Positions 1 to 7,519 of a DNA stretch of 17,055 nucleotides are shown here, piece after piece (within the stretch, counting starts at the first letter, position 1; each line of letters starts with the position of its first letter). The position numbers were made by a program, and so were the translations under genes. Under the pieces are notes generated by a model. It made no database searches, had not been told where the DNA came from, and saw nothing but the letters and a program-made list of their open reading frames with translations. The stretch spans positions 1 through 17,055 of the forward strand of contig JALVDG010000031.1 of the NCBI GenBank assembly GCA_027009095.1, read 5' to 3'. This DNA comes from Thiotrichaceae bacterium. Lineage in GTDB: Bacteria; Pseudomonadota; Gammaproteobacteria; Thiotrichales; Thiotrichaceae.

Positions 1-498
1 AACAATATCAAGAGTATGCTGACAGGAACAACAATCGCTTTATTACTTATTTCTCTTATCTTAATTGTTGCCTTGGGATCTTGGCGTTATGGCTTATTAA
101 GCCTTATTCCTAATCTTGTACCTGCTGGAATGGCATTTGGCTTCTGGGCAATTATAGATGGTGAAATTGGTTTAGCCTTATCAGTGGTAACTGCTATGAC
201 ATTAGGCATAGTCGTCGATGATACCATTCATTTTTTAAGTAAATACATTCGTGCGCGTAAAGAGCAGAATTTAAGCGCAGAAGATGCGATACGTTACGCC
301 TTCTCAACTGTTGGTGTTGCACTATGGGTCACATCACTAGCCTTAATTGCAGGTTTCTTAGTGTTATCAACCTCATCGTTTGAGTTAAATGCAGGAATGG
401 GGCTATTAACCTCTATTGTAATTATCTTTGCACTATTAGCTGATTTTCTTTTATTACCACCGTTATTAATTAAATTAGATGGATGGTTAAGCCGATAA
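1..498 (+). CDS. RND/MMPL-family exporter, C-terminal fragment
   Basis: The reading frame is open from base 1, so the gene begins upstream and only its last 165 residues are here. What remains is the second transmembrane block of an RND/MMPL permease. There are about five hydrophobic helices and the conserved stretch GIVVDDTIHFLSKY, with paired acidic residues inside a helix; in this superfamily such residues carry the proton relay. Inner-membrane proteins of this type export hydrophobic molecules or lipids. The next gene is a LolA-like periplasmic protein, and that pairing is common for the lipid-exporting branch, so a role in moving lipids or lipoproteins towards the outer membrane is my inference. 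An internal ATG at 16 is inside a helix and is not the real start. The family call is safe; the substrate is unknown. Confidence 0.9.
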   Translation, partial: NNIKSMLTGTTIALLLISLILIVALGSWRYGLLSLIPNLVPAGMAFGFWAIIDGEIGLALSVVTAMTLGIVVDDTIHFLSKYIRARKEQNLSAEDAIRYAFSTVGVALWVTSLALIAGFLVLSTSSFELNAGMGLLTSIVIIFALLADFLLLPPLLIKLDGWLSR

Positions 499-529
499 GT
501 ACTTAGAAATACATATATCACTTTATAAG

Positions 530-570
530 CCTTTGATACTTAATATCTTTGTTTTTTTAAGCATCAAGGG
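530..570. repeat. Imperfect stem-loop between the RND gene and the LolA-like gene
   Basis: Bases 530-542 pair with 558-570 (12 pairs, one of them G.U, with one internal mismatch) around a 15-base loop rich in T. No T-run follows the stem on either strand, so it is not a standard intrinsic terminator. It could be an mRNA 3'-end or processing structure for the RND transcript. Confidence 0.35.
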
Positions 571-590
571 GGTGAAATAAATAAACCAAA

Positions 591-624
591 TTGACAAGCA
601 ACAAACAGATAGTTTTGTTGTCAA
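591..624. repeat. Interrupted inverted repeat upstream of the LolA-like gene
   Basis: TTGACA at 591-596 pairs with TGTCAA at 619-624. A second short stem (601-605 with 614-618) continues it after a four-base bulge. The left arm is a perfect -35 hexamer, but I find no good -10 box 16-18 bases later. It could be an operator or a leader stem; it lies 42 bases before the next start codon. Confidence 0.35.
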
Positions 625-665
625 TAATGATGTGAAATTTAAGATTAAATAATCAAGGAAATAAA

Positions 666-1454
666 ATGATTAAAATAATGATGAAAGTTGCGTTACCTGT
701 TGCAATAAGTTTATTTACTATTAATGCGCTCGCGGAAACACCACAAGAACACGGTTTACGCATCGCAAAAGAGGCAGATGCTCGTAATATAGGTTTCGGT
801 GATACCACAGCGAATATGGTGATGACACTTAAAAATCGAGCAGGGCAGGTGAGTATCCGCAAGATACGCAGTAAAGTTTTAGAGATAAAAGGAGATGGGG
901 ATAAATCATTATCCTTATTTGACACACCTGCTGATGTCAAAGGTACCGCAATGTTGACTTTTTCCCATGGTCTAAAGCCAGATGATCAATGGCTTTATTT
1001 GCCTGCATTAAAACGTGTAAAACGAATTAACTCACGTAATAAATCAGGTCCGTTTATGGGAAGTGAGTTTGCCTTTGAAGATCTAGGCTCTCAGGAAATT
1101 GAAAAATTCAAGTATAAATACCTACGTGAAGAGCCTTGCGGAAAAGGTTGGAAATGTCATGTTATCGAACGTATTCCAGCTTATAAATATTCAGGTTATA
1201 GCAAACAAATTGGCTGGCTAGATACCAAAGAGTATCGTAACATAAAAGTAGAATTTTATGATCGTAAAGGTCAAAAAATGAAGACCTTAATATCATCAGG
1301 GTTTAAACAATACCTTGGTAAATACTGGCGACCTAGTACTATGAAAATGCAAAATCACATTACAGGAAAAAGTACCGTACTACAGTGGAGTAATTACAAG
1401 TTTCGTACTGGCTTAACAAACCGTGACTTTAACAAAAACGCACTGTCTCGATAG
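666..1454 (+). CDS. LolA-like periplasmic protein (outer membrane lipoprotein-sorting family)
   Basis: A 262-residue protein with a clear Sec signal peptide: positive start, hydrophobic residues 8-21 and likely cleavage after ALA at 23. The mature part has the signature of the 'outer membrane lipoprotein-sorting protein' family with a LolA/LolB-like fold: the KSLSLFDTPADVKGTAML segment, then DDQWLYLPALKRVKRI, then SGPFMGSEFAFEDL. Such proteins have a half-barrel that binds acyl chains, and they are often encoded beside MMPL/RND exporters, as here. That suggests a periplasmic partner for the upstream permease (inference). An AAGGA ribosome binding site precedes the ATG at 666. The 167-bp gap upstream holds two stem-loops, so the gene may have its own promoter. 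The substrate is unknown and it is not canonical lolA. Confidence 0.85.
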   Translation: MIKIMMKVALPVAISLFTINALAETPQEHGLRIAKEADARNIGFGDTTANMVMTLKNRAGQVSIRKIRSKVLEIKGDGDKSLSLFDTPADVKGTAMLTFSHGLKPDDQWLYLPALKRVKRINSRNKSGPFMGSEFAFEDLGSQEIEKFKYKYLREEPCGKGWKCHVIERIPAYKYSGYSKQIGWLDTKEYRNIKVEFYDRKGQKMKTLISSGFKQYLGKYWRPSTMKMQNHITGKSTVLQWSNYKFRTGLTNRDFNKNALSR

Positions 1455-1832
1455 ATGCCAGAACTGACTATTCTAATTCACCTAGTCGCAGCATCAATCG
1501 CATTGCTATTAGGTGCATTTATATTATTGATTCAAAAAGGAACAACACTGCATAAAATATTAGGTCGCTTATGGGCAATCGCTATTTTAGTGACTGCAAT
1601 CGGTTCCTTTGCGATACAAATATCAGGTGGCTTTAGTGCAATACATATTTTATCTATTGTATCACTGGTAAGCCTATTTATAGGTATACATGCTATTCGT
1701 AAAGGTAATGTAATAAAACATAAAGGTACAATGATAGGGGGATATACAGGTTTATTTATCGCTTTTTTATTTACTTTTGATCCTAATCGTTATATTGGCA
1801 AAGCCTTTCTTAGCCTGTTTAATTTGCAATAA
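1455..1832 (+). CDS. DUF2306-like small integral membrane protein
   Basis: A 125-residue hydrophobic protein with four predicted membrane helices (roughly residues 5-25, 35-56, 63-80 and 94-110). Conserved-looking polar residues lie between helices: HKILGRLW after the first, then IRKGNVIKHKGTMIGGY. This layout of histidines and glycines matches the DUF2306 family of bacterial membrane proteins, whose function is not established. The ATG directly abuts the TAG of the LolA-like gene and has no Shine-Dalgarno of its own, so translation is probably coupled to that gene. This makes it the third member of the envelope cassette. The family call comes from memory of the motif pattern. Confidence 0.7.
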   Translation: MPELTILIHLVAASIALLLGAFILLIQKGTTLHKILGRLWAIAILVTAIGSFAIQISGGFSAIHILSIVSLVSLFIGIHAIRKGNVIKHKGTMIGGYTGLFIAFLFTFDPNRYIGKAFLSLFNLQ

Positions 1833-1887
1833 CAGTATTTTCGTATTGTTCTGTGTAGTTTGCTTGATTTAGAGGAGACTGTATTGA

Positions 1888-1932
1888 GGTACGAAACACA
1901 GATTTGAAGCTAATGCTTCTGTGTTTCGTGCC
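1888..1932. repeat. 15-bp stem-loop between convergent DUF2306 gene and purH
   Basis: Bases 1888-1902 pair with 1918-1932 along 15 positions (14 Watson-Crick, one G.U). The 15-base loop can itself pair AAGC with GCTT. It lies between two convergent genes, where it could stop transcription from both sides or protect 3' ends. There is no T-run on either strand, so an intrinsic terminator is not supported. A REP-like dispersed repeat is the alternative. I see no second copy in this window. Confidence 0.55.
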
Positions 1933-1953
1933 CCACGGCATATTCACTACTAA

Positions 1954-3528
1954 TTAATGCCTAAAATGTCTCATTTTGGTAAATACCATCGCCATTCCTG
2001 CCTCGTTAGCTGCTTTGATGACTTCATCATCTCGTATCGAACCACCTGGCTGGATTACTGCTGCGATACCTGCTTCTGCGGCAGCGTCGATACCATCGCG
2101 GAAGGGGAAGAAGGCATCCGATGCCATGACAGAGCCTTTTACTTCTAAGTTTGCATGTTCTGCTTTGATACCTGCAATACGGGCAGAGTTAATACGACTC
2201 ATTTGTCCTGCGCCAACACCAATCGTCATCTGATCTTTTGCATATACAATGGCGTTAGATTTAACAAACTTGGCAATTTTCCATGCAAACAGTAAATCTT
2301 GCATTTCTTTATCGCTAGGAGTGCGGTCTGTGACAACTTCTAGCTCATTATACAAAGCTAAATCTGCATCCTGAACTAATAAGCCACCATTCACACGTTT
2401 ATAATCTAAGCGTGCTTGTGGGGTGCTAAATCTGCCACATTCTAGTAAACGAACATTTTTCTTAGTTTTTATAATTTCACTGGCGGCTTCATTAACCGTA
2501 GGGGCAATGATGACCTCGACAAATTGACGATCAACAATTTTCTGTGCTGTCTCGGCATCTAAACTTTGATTGAAGGCGATAATACCACCAAAGGCTGATT
2601 CGGGGTCTGTCTGAAAAGCACGATCATAAGCTTCTAAGATAGTATCACCTGTTGCTACACCGCAAGGATTAGCGTGTTTGACGATAACGCATGCAGGCGT
2701 ATCTTCAAACTGTTTGACACACTCCAGTGCCGCATCGGTATCACCAATATTGTTGTAAGAAAGCTCTTTACCTTGTAGCTGTTTAGCCGTAGATACGCTG
2801 GCTTCGTGTTGATTATCAGCAATATAAAAAGCAGCTTGTTGATGTGGGTTTTCACCATAACGCATTGTTTGTGCTTTTCGGTACTGTACATTGAAGGTCG
2901 TAGCGAAACCTTCTGGCTTTTCATTTTCGACAATTTTGCCCAGATAATTAGCAATCATGCCATCGTATTTAGCCGTATGTTCAAATGCTTTAGTGGCAAG
3001 GCGAAAGCGAGTATTCTGGCTGATTATGCCATTATTATCTGCCAGTTCAGTTTCAATAAGATCATAATCAGTCGGATCAACAACAATGGTGACATGCGCA
3101 TGATTCTTTGCGCTAGCACGTACCATTGTAGGACCACCAATATCTATATTTTCAATCGCATCTTCTAAAGTACAATCATCTTTTGCAATCGTGGCTTCAA
3201 AAGGGTAAAGATTGACAATAATAAGATCAATCGGTGGAATATCATGTGCCTCCATTACCTCATCATCAGTACCACGACGTGCAAGAATCCCACCATGAAT
3301 TTTAGGGTGTAGTGTTTTAACACGTCCATCCATCATCTCAGGGAAGCCTGTATAATCAGATACTTCGGTGACAGCTACATTGTGATCAGCCAAAAGTTTA
3401 GCCGTACCGCCTGTAGAAAGTATTTCGATACCACGGTTAGTTAATTTTTGAGCAAGTTCAAGTATACCTGTTTTATCCGATACACTAATGAGTGCGCGAG
3501 AGACAGGGCGGTCTGTTGCTTGAGACAT
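1954..3528 (-). CDS. purH: Bifunctional AICAR transformylase / IMP cyclohydrolase
   Basis: This enzyme catalyses the last two steps of de novo purine synthesis in the cytoplasm: formylation of AICAR using 10-formyl-tetrahydrofolate, then ring closure to IMP. It has 524 residues, the usual length. The N-terminal MGS-like cyclohydrolase domain shows [11 protein letters not shown] near the start and [15 protein letters not shown] at about 65-79. The C-terminal transformylase domain holds the catalytic KHANPCG motif at about 282. It also carries YGENPHQ and, near the end, [12 protein letters not shown] strong Shine-Dalgarno (AAGGA at 3535-3539 on this strand) supports the ATG start. No purD follows, unlike the purHD operon of E. 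coli. It is divergent from an MFS transporter and shares an inverted motif with it. Confidence 0.97.
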   Translation of the reverse strand: MSQATDRPVSRALISVSDKTGILELAQKLTNRGIEILSTGGTAKLLADHNVAVTEVSDYTGFPEMMDGRVKTLHPKIHGGILARRGTDDEVMEAHDIPPIDLIIVNLYPFEATIAKDDCTLEDAIENIDIGGPTMVRASAKNHAHVTIVVDPTDYDLIETELADNNGIISQNTRFRLATKAFEHTAKYDGMIANYLGKIVENEKPEGFATTFNVQYRKAQTMRYGENPHQQAAFYIADNQHEASVSTAKQLQGKELSYNNIGDTDAALECVKQFEDTPACVIVKHANPCGVATGDTILEAYDRAFQTDPESAFGGIIAFNQSLDAETAQKIVDRQFVEVIIAPTVNEAASEIIKTKKNVRLLECGRFSTPQARLDYKRVNGGLLVQDADLALYNELEVVTDRTPSDKEMQDLLFAWKIAKFVKSNAIVYAKDQMTIGVGAGQMSRINSARIAGIKAEHANLEVKGSVMASDAFFPFRDGIDAAAEAGIAAVIQPGGSIRDDEVIKAANEAGMAMVFTKMRHFRH

Positions 3529-3566
3529 ATTGAGTCCTTTCTAGATCAGTTTTGTCGATGGTCATT

Positions 3567-3679
3567 ATCATAAAATATTAATGGACGGAGTATGTCACAG
3601 GTTCTATTGTAATCTCCAATAAAAGCTTTCGATAAAGTCCTTTAGCGTATTTTTTATCCCTAATCCATTATTTTATGAT
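3567..3679. promoter_or_regulatory. Inverted copies of one motif in the purH/MFS divergent region
   Basis: The sequence at 3567-3585 recurs as its reverse complement at 3664-3679 with a three-base gap; reading towards each gene both contain TCCATTA followed by TTTTATGAT. One copy sits about 38 bases before the purH ATG and the other 15 bases before the MFS start. Each gene therefore has the same motif in the same orientation. It could be a shared operator or a matched -10 region (TATGAT). No match to the E. coli PurR box was seen. The regulatory role is inference. Confidence 0.4.
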
Positions 3680-3694
3680 CAAACAGGAGTTAAA

Positions 3695-4942
3695 TTGAGC
3701 CAACTAAGCGATGCACGCGAAGATGCTTTAAAACCAGCCAAAGGAATCCCTTATTCAGTTTATCTTTTGGCTATTTGCCAATCGCTTATGCAAAGCAGCA
3801 ATATATTGATGATTGCGGTATCAGCATTAGCTTGCTTACCCATGCTTGAGGATAAGTCTTTGGTCACTTTACCTATTTCATTACAGTTCTTAGCGATGAT
3901 GTTAACCAGTGCCCCAGCCTCTTTATTTATGGGTAAATTTGGGCGAAAGGCGGGGTTTATCCTAGCTAGCTTTATCGGCATAGCGGGGGGAGTGTTCGCT
4001 ATTATTGCTATTTTGAATAGTCAATTTTGGTTGTTTTTAATTGCTGCTGTTTGTTTAGGTATGTTTAATGGCTTTGGTAATTACTATCGTTTTGCTGCCG
4101 TTGATTTGGTACATAATGAATTTAAAAGTAGGGCGATATCATATGTAATGGTAGGGGGGATATTTGCCGCTTTAATTGGCCCAAACTTGTCTGTTATCGC
4201 CAAATATGTATTCTCCGAGTTAAACATGCATTCTGCATTGGGCGAGAATATTGCAAACTCACAATTTGCGGGAGCCTTTTTCTTTGTCGTCGCTTTTTAT
4301 GTTTTAACACTACTGGTGCTTACATTTATTAAGCTACCTAATGCAAAAGCAGAACAAGTTGAGGGAAAAGTAAGAGCATGGAAAGAGTTGATATCACAGC
4401 CTAAGTTTAGTACCGCATTAATTTGTGGCATGTTTGGTTATGGTGTTATGTCGCTAGTTATGACGGCAACTCCATTGGCGATGATGCATCATGCACACAG
4501 TTTTAGTGATACCATGTTTGTTATTCAGTGGCATGTATTAGCCATGTTTGTGCCATCCTTTTTTACAGGCAACCTTATTATGCGTTTTGGTGTAGTGAAT
4601 ATATTATTATGGGGTGTTATTTTTGCGTTTATTTGTGTCGCCATTAATTTATTAGGACAAAGCACATGGCATTTCTCTGTGGCACTTATTTTTCTAGGGC
4701 TTAGTTGGAATTTCTTATTTATTGGCGCAACATCATTGCTCACCGACTCTTATCAACCCCAAGAAAAATCTAAAGCACAAGCCATTAATGATTTTTTAGT
4801 GTTTACAACGGTGACGATCTCTTCTTTATCGGCAGGCGCATTGCAGTATCAATTTGGCTGGAAAATGGTGAATATAGGTGTACTTCCACTCATATTGTTG
4901 ATGCTTTTTTCTGTATTAAAATTAAAAAAGCATAATGATTAA
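3695..4942 (+). CDS. Major facilitator superfamily transporter
   Basis: A 415-residue inner-membrane protein with about twelve hydrophobic helices in two halves separated by a charged cytoplasmic stretch (about residues 210-232). The loop between helices 2 and 3 has GKFGRKAGF (about 79-88), a variant of MFS motif A. Helix 4 carries NYYRFAAVD, a pattern I associate with a small uncharacterised MFS subgroup. The start is TTG at 3695, chosen because an AGGAG ribosome binding site sits at 3685-3689 and the N-terminus (MSQLSDAREDALKPAKG) is a plausible cytosolic tail. The later ATGs fall inside helices. The substrate cannot be read from the sequence. Its position divergent to purH with a shared motif could hint at a nucleobase or cofactor, but that is speculation. 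Confidence 0.88.
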   Translation: MSQLSDAREDALKPAKGIPYSVYLLAICQSLMQSSNILMIAVSALACLPMLEDKSLVTLPISLQFLAMMLTSAPASLFMGKFGRKAGFILASFIGIAGGVFAIIAILNSQFWLFLIAAVCLGMFNGFGNYYRFAAVDLVHNEFKSRAISYVMVGGIFAALIGPNLSVIAKYVFSELNMHSALGENIANSQFAGAFFFVVAFYVLTLLVLTFIKLPNAKAEQVEGKVRAWKELISQPKFSTALICGMFGYGVMSLVMTATPLAMMHHAHSFSDTMFVIQWHVLAMFVPSFFTGNLIMRFGVVNILLWGVIFAFICVAINLLGQSTWHFSVALIFLGLSWNFLFIGATSLLTDSYQPQEKSKAQAINDFLVFTTVTISSLSAGALQYQFGWKMVNIGVLPLILLMLFSVLKLKKHND

Positions 4943-4950
4943 TTATTATG
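4931..4950. terminator. Weak A+T stem-loop at the MFS stop codon
   Basis: CATAATGA pairs with TTATTATG (eight pairs, one G.U) around TTAA, overlapping the stop codon. It is followed only by TTTATT. The stem has almost no G:C, so terminator function is doubtful. Confidence 0.2.
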
Positions 4951-5117
4951 TTTATTGGTGAAATACTTAATTTAATATATAACTTGTTGTTATTTATAAT
5001 ATAGTTTGATTTTTTTGTCTGTAAAAATTAAATTAATCACCTAGAATTATCTGCATATTTCATTAAGTTTAAAATTAAACATGAAAATTGTTTGATCTTT
5101 ACATATAATCCCTCGGC

Positions 5118-5123
5118 TATAAT
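5118..5123 (+). promoter_or_regulatory. Possible -10 box of the fusA2 promoter
   Basis: A perfect TATAAT lies 111 bases before the fusA2 ATG, and another at 5104-5109. Neither has a consensus -35 at the right distance (TTGATC at 5092-5097 is 20 bases from the second). The rest of the 291-bp gap from 4943 is A+T-rich with no gene visible. Confidence 0.3.
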
Positions 5124-5167
5124 CGTCGTGGCGGTATATATCGGCGTTTTTACATTAAATTTTAGCG

Positions 5168-5196
5168 AGAACACACTCAGTATTGGTGTTCTTTTT
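5168..5196 (+). promoter_or_regulatory. Hairpin plus T-run in the fusA2 leader (attenuator-like)
   Basis: AGAACAC at 5168-5174 pairs perfectly with GTGTTCT at 5186-5192, and the stem runs straight into TTTTT (5192-5196), as in an intrinsic terminator. It is 38 bases before the start codon. The 3' arm (TGTTCT, 5187-5192) can alternatively pair with AGAACA at 5222-5227, next to the weak ribosome binding site. The two structures exclude each other. The stem is short and the loop has 11 bases, so strength is uncertain. Confidence 0.4.
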
Positions 5197-5233
5197 ACAA
5201 CAGAAAACACGGTCTTTTTAGAGAACATTAAGT

Positions 5234-7324
5234 ATGACTGATTTAACCCTCTACCGAAATATTGGTATTTTTGCGCACGTTGATGCTGGTAAAACAACGA
5301 CTACAGAACGTATATTAAGCCTTACAGGTAAAATTCATAAAATCGGCGAAGTGCACGATGGTGAGGCAACAACCGATTTTATGGAGCAAGAAGCAGAGCG
5401 TGGTATCACTATCCAGTCGGCTGCAGTAAGTTGTACTTGGAATAATCATCGTCTAAACATCATTGATACCCCAGGTCACGTTGACTTCACCGTTGAAGTT
5501 TATCGTTCACTTAAAGTATTAGATGGTGGTATTGGGGTTTTCTGTGGTTCTGGTGGTGTTGAGCCTCAATCAGAAACTAACTGGCGTTATGCTAATGAAT
5601 CAGAAGTTGCACGTATTATTCTCGTCAATAAACTAGACCGTGTAGGTGCCGATTTCTTTAGAGTTGTTGGGCAGATAAGGGATATTCTAGGTGCTGTTCC
5701 AGTACCTATGGTTTTACCAATCGGAATCGAAGATGATTTTGTTGGAGTGGTTGATCTTCTTACACGTAAAGCATGGATATGGGATGACTCAAGTGATCCT
5801 TTAAGTTACAAAATTGAAGATATTCCTGAGGATATGGTTGACTTGGTTGAAGAGCATCGCGAGTTCTTAATTGAGACAGTTGTTGAGCAAGATGAAGAAG
5901 CAATGGAGCAGTACCTTGAAGGTGAAGAGCCTGATATGGATACGCTTAAAGCATGTATTCGTAAAGGTACCATTGCACTTGATTTTTTCCCTACATATTG
6001 TGGTTCTGCCTTTAAAAATAAAGGTATTCAATTAGTACTGGACGCTGTTGTTGATTACTTACCAAATCCTGTTGAAGTTGATCCTCAACCAGAAGTTGAC
6101 GAAGAAGGTAACGAAACAGGAAAATTTGCATTAGTTGATCCTGATTATCCATTACGTGCATTAGCATTTAAAATAATGGATGATCGTTATGGTGCATTAA
6201 CCTTTATCCGAGTTTATTCAGGTCGCTTAGAGAAGGGCATGACGGTACTTAACTCTTTCACAGGAAAGACAGAACGTATCGGACGTATTGTAGAAATGTC
6301 TGCAGAAGATCGTATCGAACTAGATTCTGCTCAAGCGGGTGATATTTGTGCTATATTAGGCATGAAGAATGTTCAAACAGGTCATACCTTGTGTGATCCA
6401 AAAAGTCCAGCGACGCTTGAACCAATGGTATTTCCAGAACCAGTCATTTCTATAGCTGTTTCTCCTGTCAACAAGGCAGCTTCTGAGAAAATGGGAGTTG
6501 CTCTTGGTAAAATGATTGCAGAGGATCCTACTTTCATCGTTGAAACAGACGAAGATAGTGGTGAAACAATCCTCAAGGGAATGGGAGAACTACACCTAGA
6601 TATTAAAATCGACATTTTGCGTCGTGCACACGGTGTTGAAGTTGAAGTAGGTAAGCCTCAGGTTGCATACCGTGAGACAATTACAAAATCTGTTGAAGAT
6701 AGCTATACACATAAGAAACAATCTGGTGGTTCTGGTCAATATGGTAAAATTGATTACATTATCGAGCCAGGTGAGCCAGGAGAAGGGTATACCTTCGAAT
6801 CAAAAGTAACAGGTGGTAACGTTCCTCGTGAATTCTGGCCTGCTGTTGAGAAGGGCTTTGCTAGCATGATGGAAAAGGGCGTACTTGCTGGTTTTCCATG
6901 TTTAGATGTTAAAGTAACATTGATGGATGGTGCTTATCATGCCGTTGACTCCTCAGCAATAGCATTTGAATTAGCAGCACGCGGCGCATTTAGACAATCA
7001 ATTCCTCAAGCTGGTCCTCAGTTAATAGAGCCGGTTATGAAAGTAGATATTTTCACTCCAGAAGATCATGTTGGTGATGTTATTGGTGATATTAACCGTC
7101 GTCGCGGCATGATTAAATCTCAAGAGTCTGGGGTAACAGGTGTTAACATAAAATGCGATGTCCCATTGAGTGAAATGTTTGGTTACATTGGTGATTTACG
7201 TACAATGACATCAGGTCGAGGGCAGTTCTCCATGGAATTCTCTCATTATTCACCATGCCCTAAAAATATCTCGGAAGAAGTGATTAAAGAAGCAAAAGAG
7301 CGTGAAGAAGCAGCTAATAAATAA
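5234..7324 (+). CDS. fusA2: Elongation factor G, second (FusA2-type) paralogue
   Basis: A 696-residue translational GTPase that moves tRNA and mRNA on the ribosome, or helps ribosome recycling. The GTPase motifs are intact: AHVDAGKT (14-21), RGITI (56-60), DTPGH (78-82) and NKLDR (132-136). The domain II to V regions follow, including the conserved GMGELHLDI and the domain IV motif [11 protein letters not shown]. Several stretches match the separate EF-G 2 of Vibrio and Pseudomonas rather than housekeeping Fus[21 protein letters not shown], the [15 protein letters not shown] region and the HYSPCPKN end. The context agrees, because rpsL, rpsG and tuf are absent. It is a single-gene unit with its own structured leader and terminator. 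The Shine-Dalgarno is weak (GAGA about 11 bases upstream). The paralogue assignment is from remembered sequences. Confidence 0.92.
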   Translation: MTDLTLYRNIGIFAHVDAGKTTTTERILSLTGKIHKIGEVHDGEATTDFMEQEAERGITIQSAAVSCTWNNHRLNIIDTPGHVDFTVEVYRSLKVLDGGIGVFCGSGGVEPQSETNWRYANESEVARIILVNKLDRVGADFFRVVGQIRDILGAVPVPMVLPIGIEDDFVGVVDLLTRKAWIWDDSSDPLSYKIEDIPEDMVDLVEEHREFLIETVVEQDEEAMEQYLEGEEPDMDTLKACIRKGTIALDFFPTYCGSAFKNKGIQLVLDAVVDYLPNPVEVDPQPEVDEEGNETGKFALVDPDYPLRALAFKIMDDRYGALTFIRVYSGRLEKGMTVLNSFTGKTERIGRIVEMSAEDRIELDSAQAGDICAILGMKNVQTGHTLCDPKSPATLEPMVFPEPVISIAVSPVNKAASEKMGVALGKMIAEDPTFIVETDEDSGETILKGMGELHLDIKIDILRRAHGVEVEVGKPQVAYRETITKSVEDSYTHKKQSGGSGQYGKIDYIIEPGEPGEGYTFESKVTGGNVPREFWPAVEKGFASMMEKGVLAGFPCLDVKVTLMDGAYHAVDSSAIAFELAARGAFRQSIPQAGPQLIEPVMKVDIFTPEDHVGDVIGDINRRRGMIKSQESGVTGVNIKCDVPLSEMFGYIGDLRTMTSGRGQFSMEFSHYSPCPKNISEEVIKEAKEREEAANK

Positions 7325-7348
7325 TAGCTAAATCTTAAGTGCTTAGAA

Positions 7349-7381
7349 AAACCCTTATCTAAATAGACTAAGGGTTTTTTT
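7349..7381 (+). terminator. Intrinsic terminator of fusA2
   Basis: AAACCCTTA (7349-7357) pairs perfectly with TAAGGGTTT (7369-7377), and the run of T continues to 7381. It starts 25 bases after the stop codon. A second, weaker hairpin with a T-run (7384-7389 with 7401-7406, then GTTTTT) follows directly. Confidence 0.9.
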
Positions 7382-7417
7382 GTGTCCTAGTGATTTTTTT
7401 TAGGACGTTTTTATAGG

Positions 7418-7439
7418 AAAAGATGCGATATTGCATCTT
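7418..7439 (-). terminator. Probable weak terminator of recQ
   Basis: On the minus strand AAGATGC pairs with GCATCTT (7 bp, six-base loop) and leads into TTTT. It lies about 80 bases past the recQ stop. The T-run is short, so this is tentative. Confidence 0.4.
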
Positions 7440-7450
7440 ACATTTAACAT

Positions 7451-7483
7451 AATAACCATTATGCGTAGTTAAATAACCATTAT
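7451..7483. repeat. Two direct copies of AATAACCATTAT, 21 bp apart
   Basis: The 12-base sequence occurs at 7451-7462 and 7472-7483, a start-to-start distance of two helical turns. It lies between the convergent ends of fusA2 and recQ, where no promoter is expected. A binding site is possible but unsupported. Confidence 0.35.
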
Positions 7484-7519
7484 TATGCAATTTTCAGTGT
7501 AATAAAGTTGCTCAAATAG

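Noticed and set aside
5037..5297. Minus-strand reading frame of 86 codons across the fusA2 start
   Set aside because: Overlaps a certain gene and its leader, has no family resemblance and no ribosome binding site.
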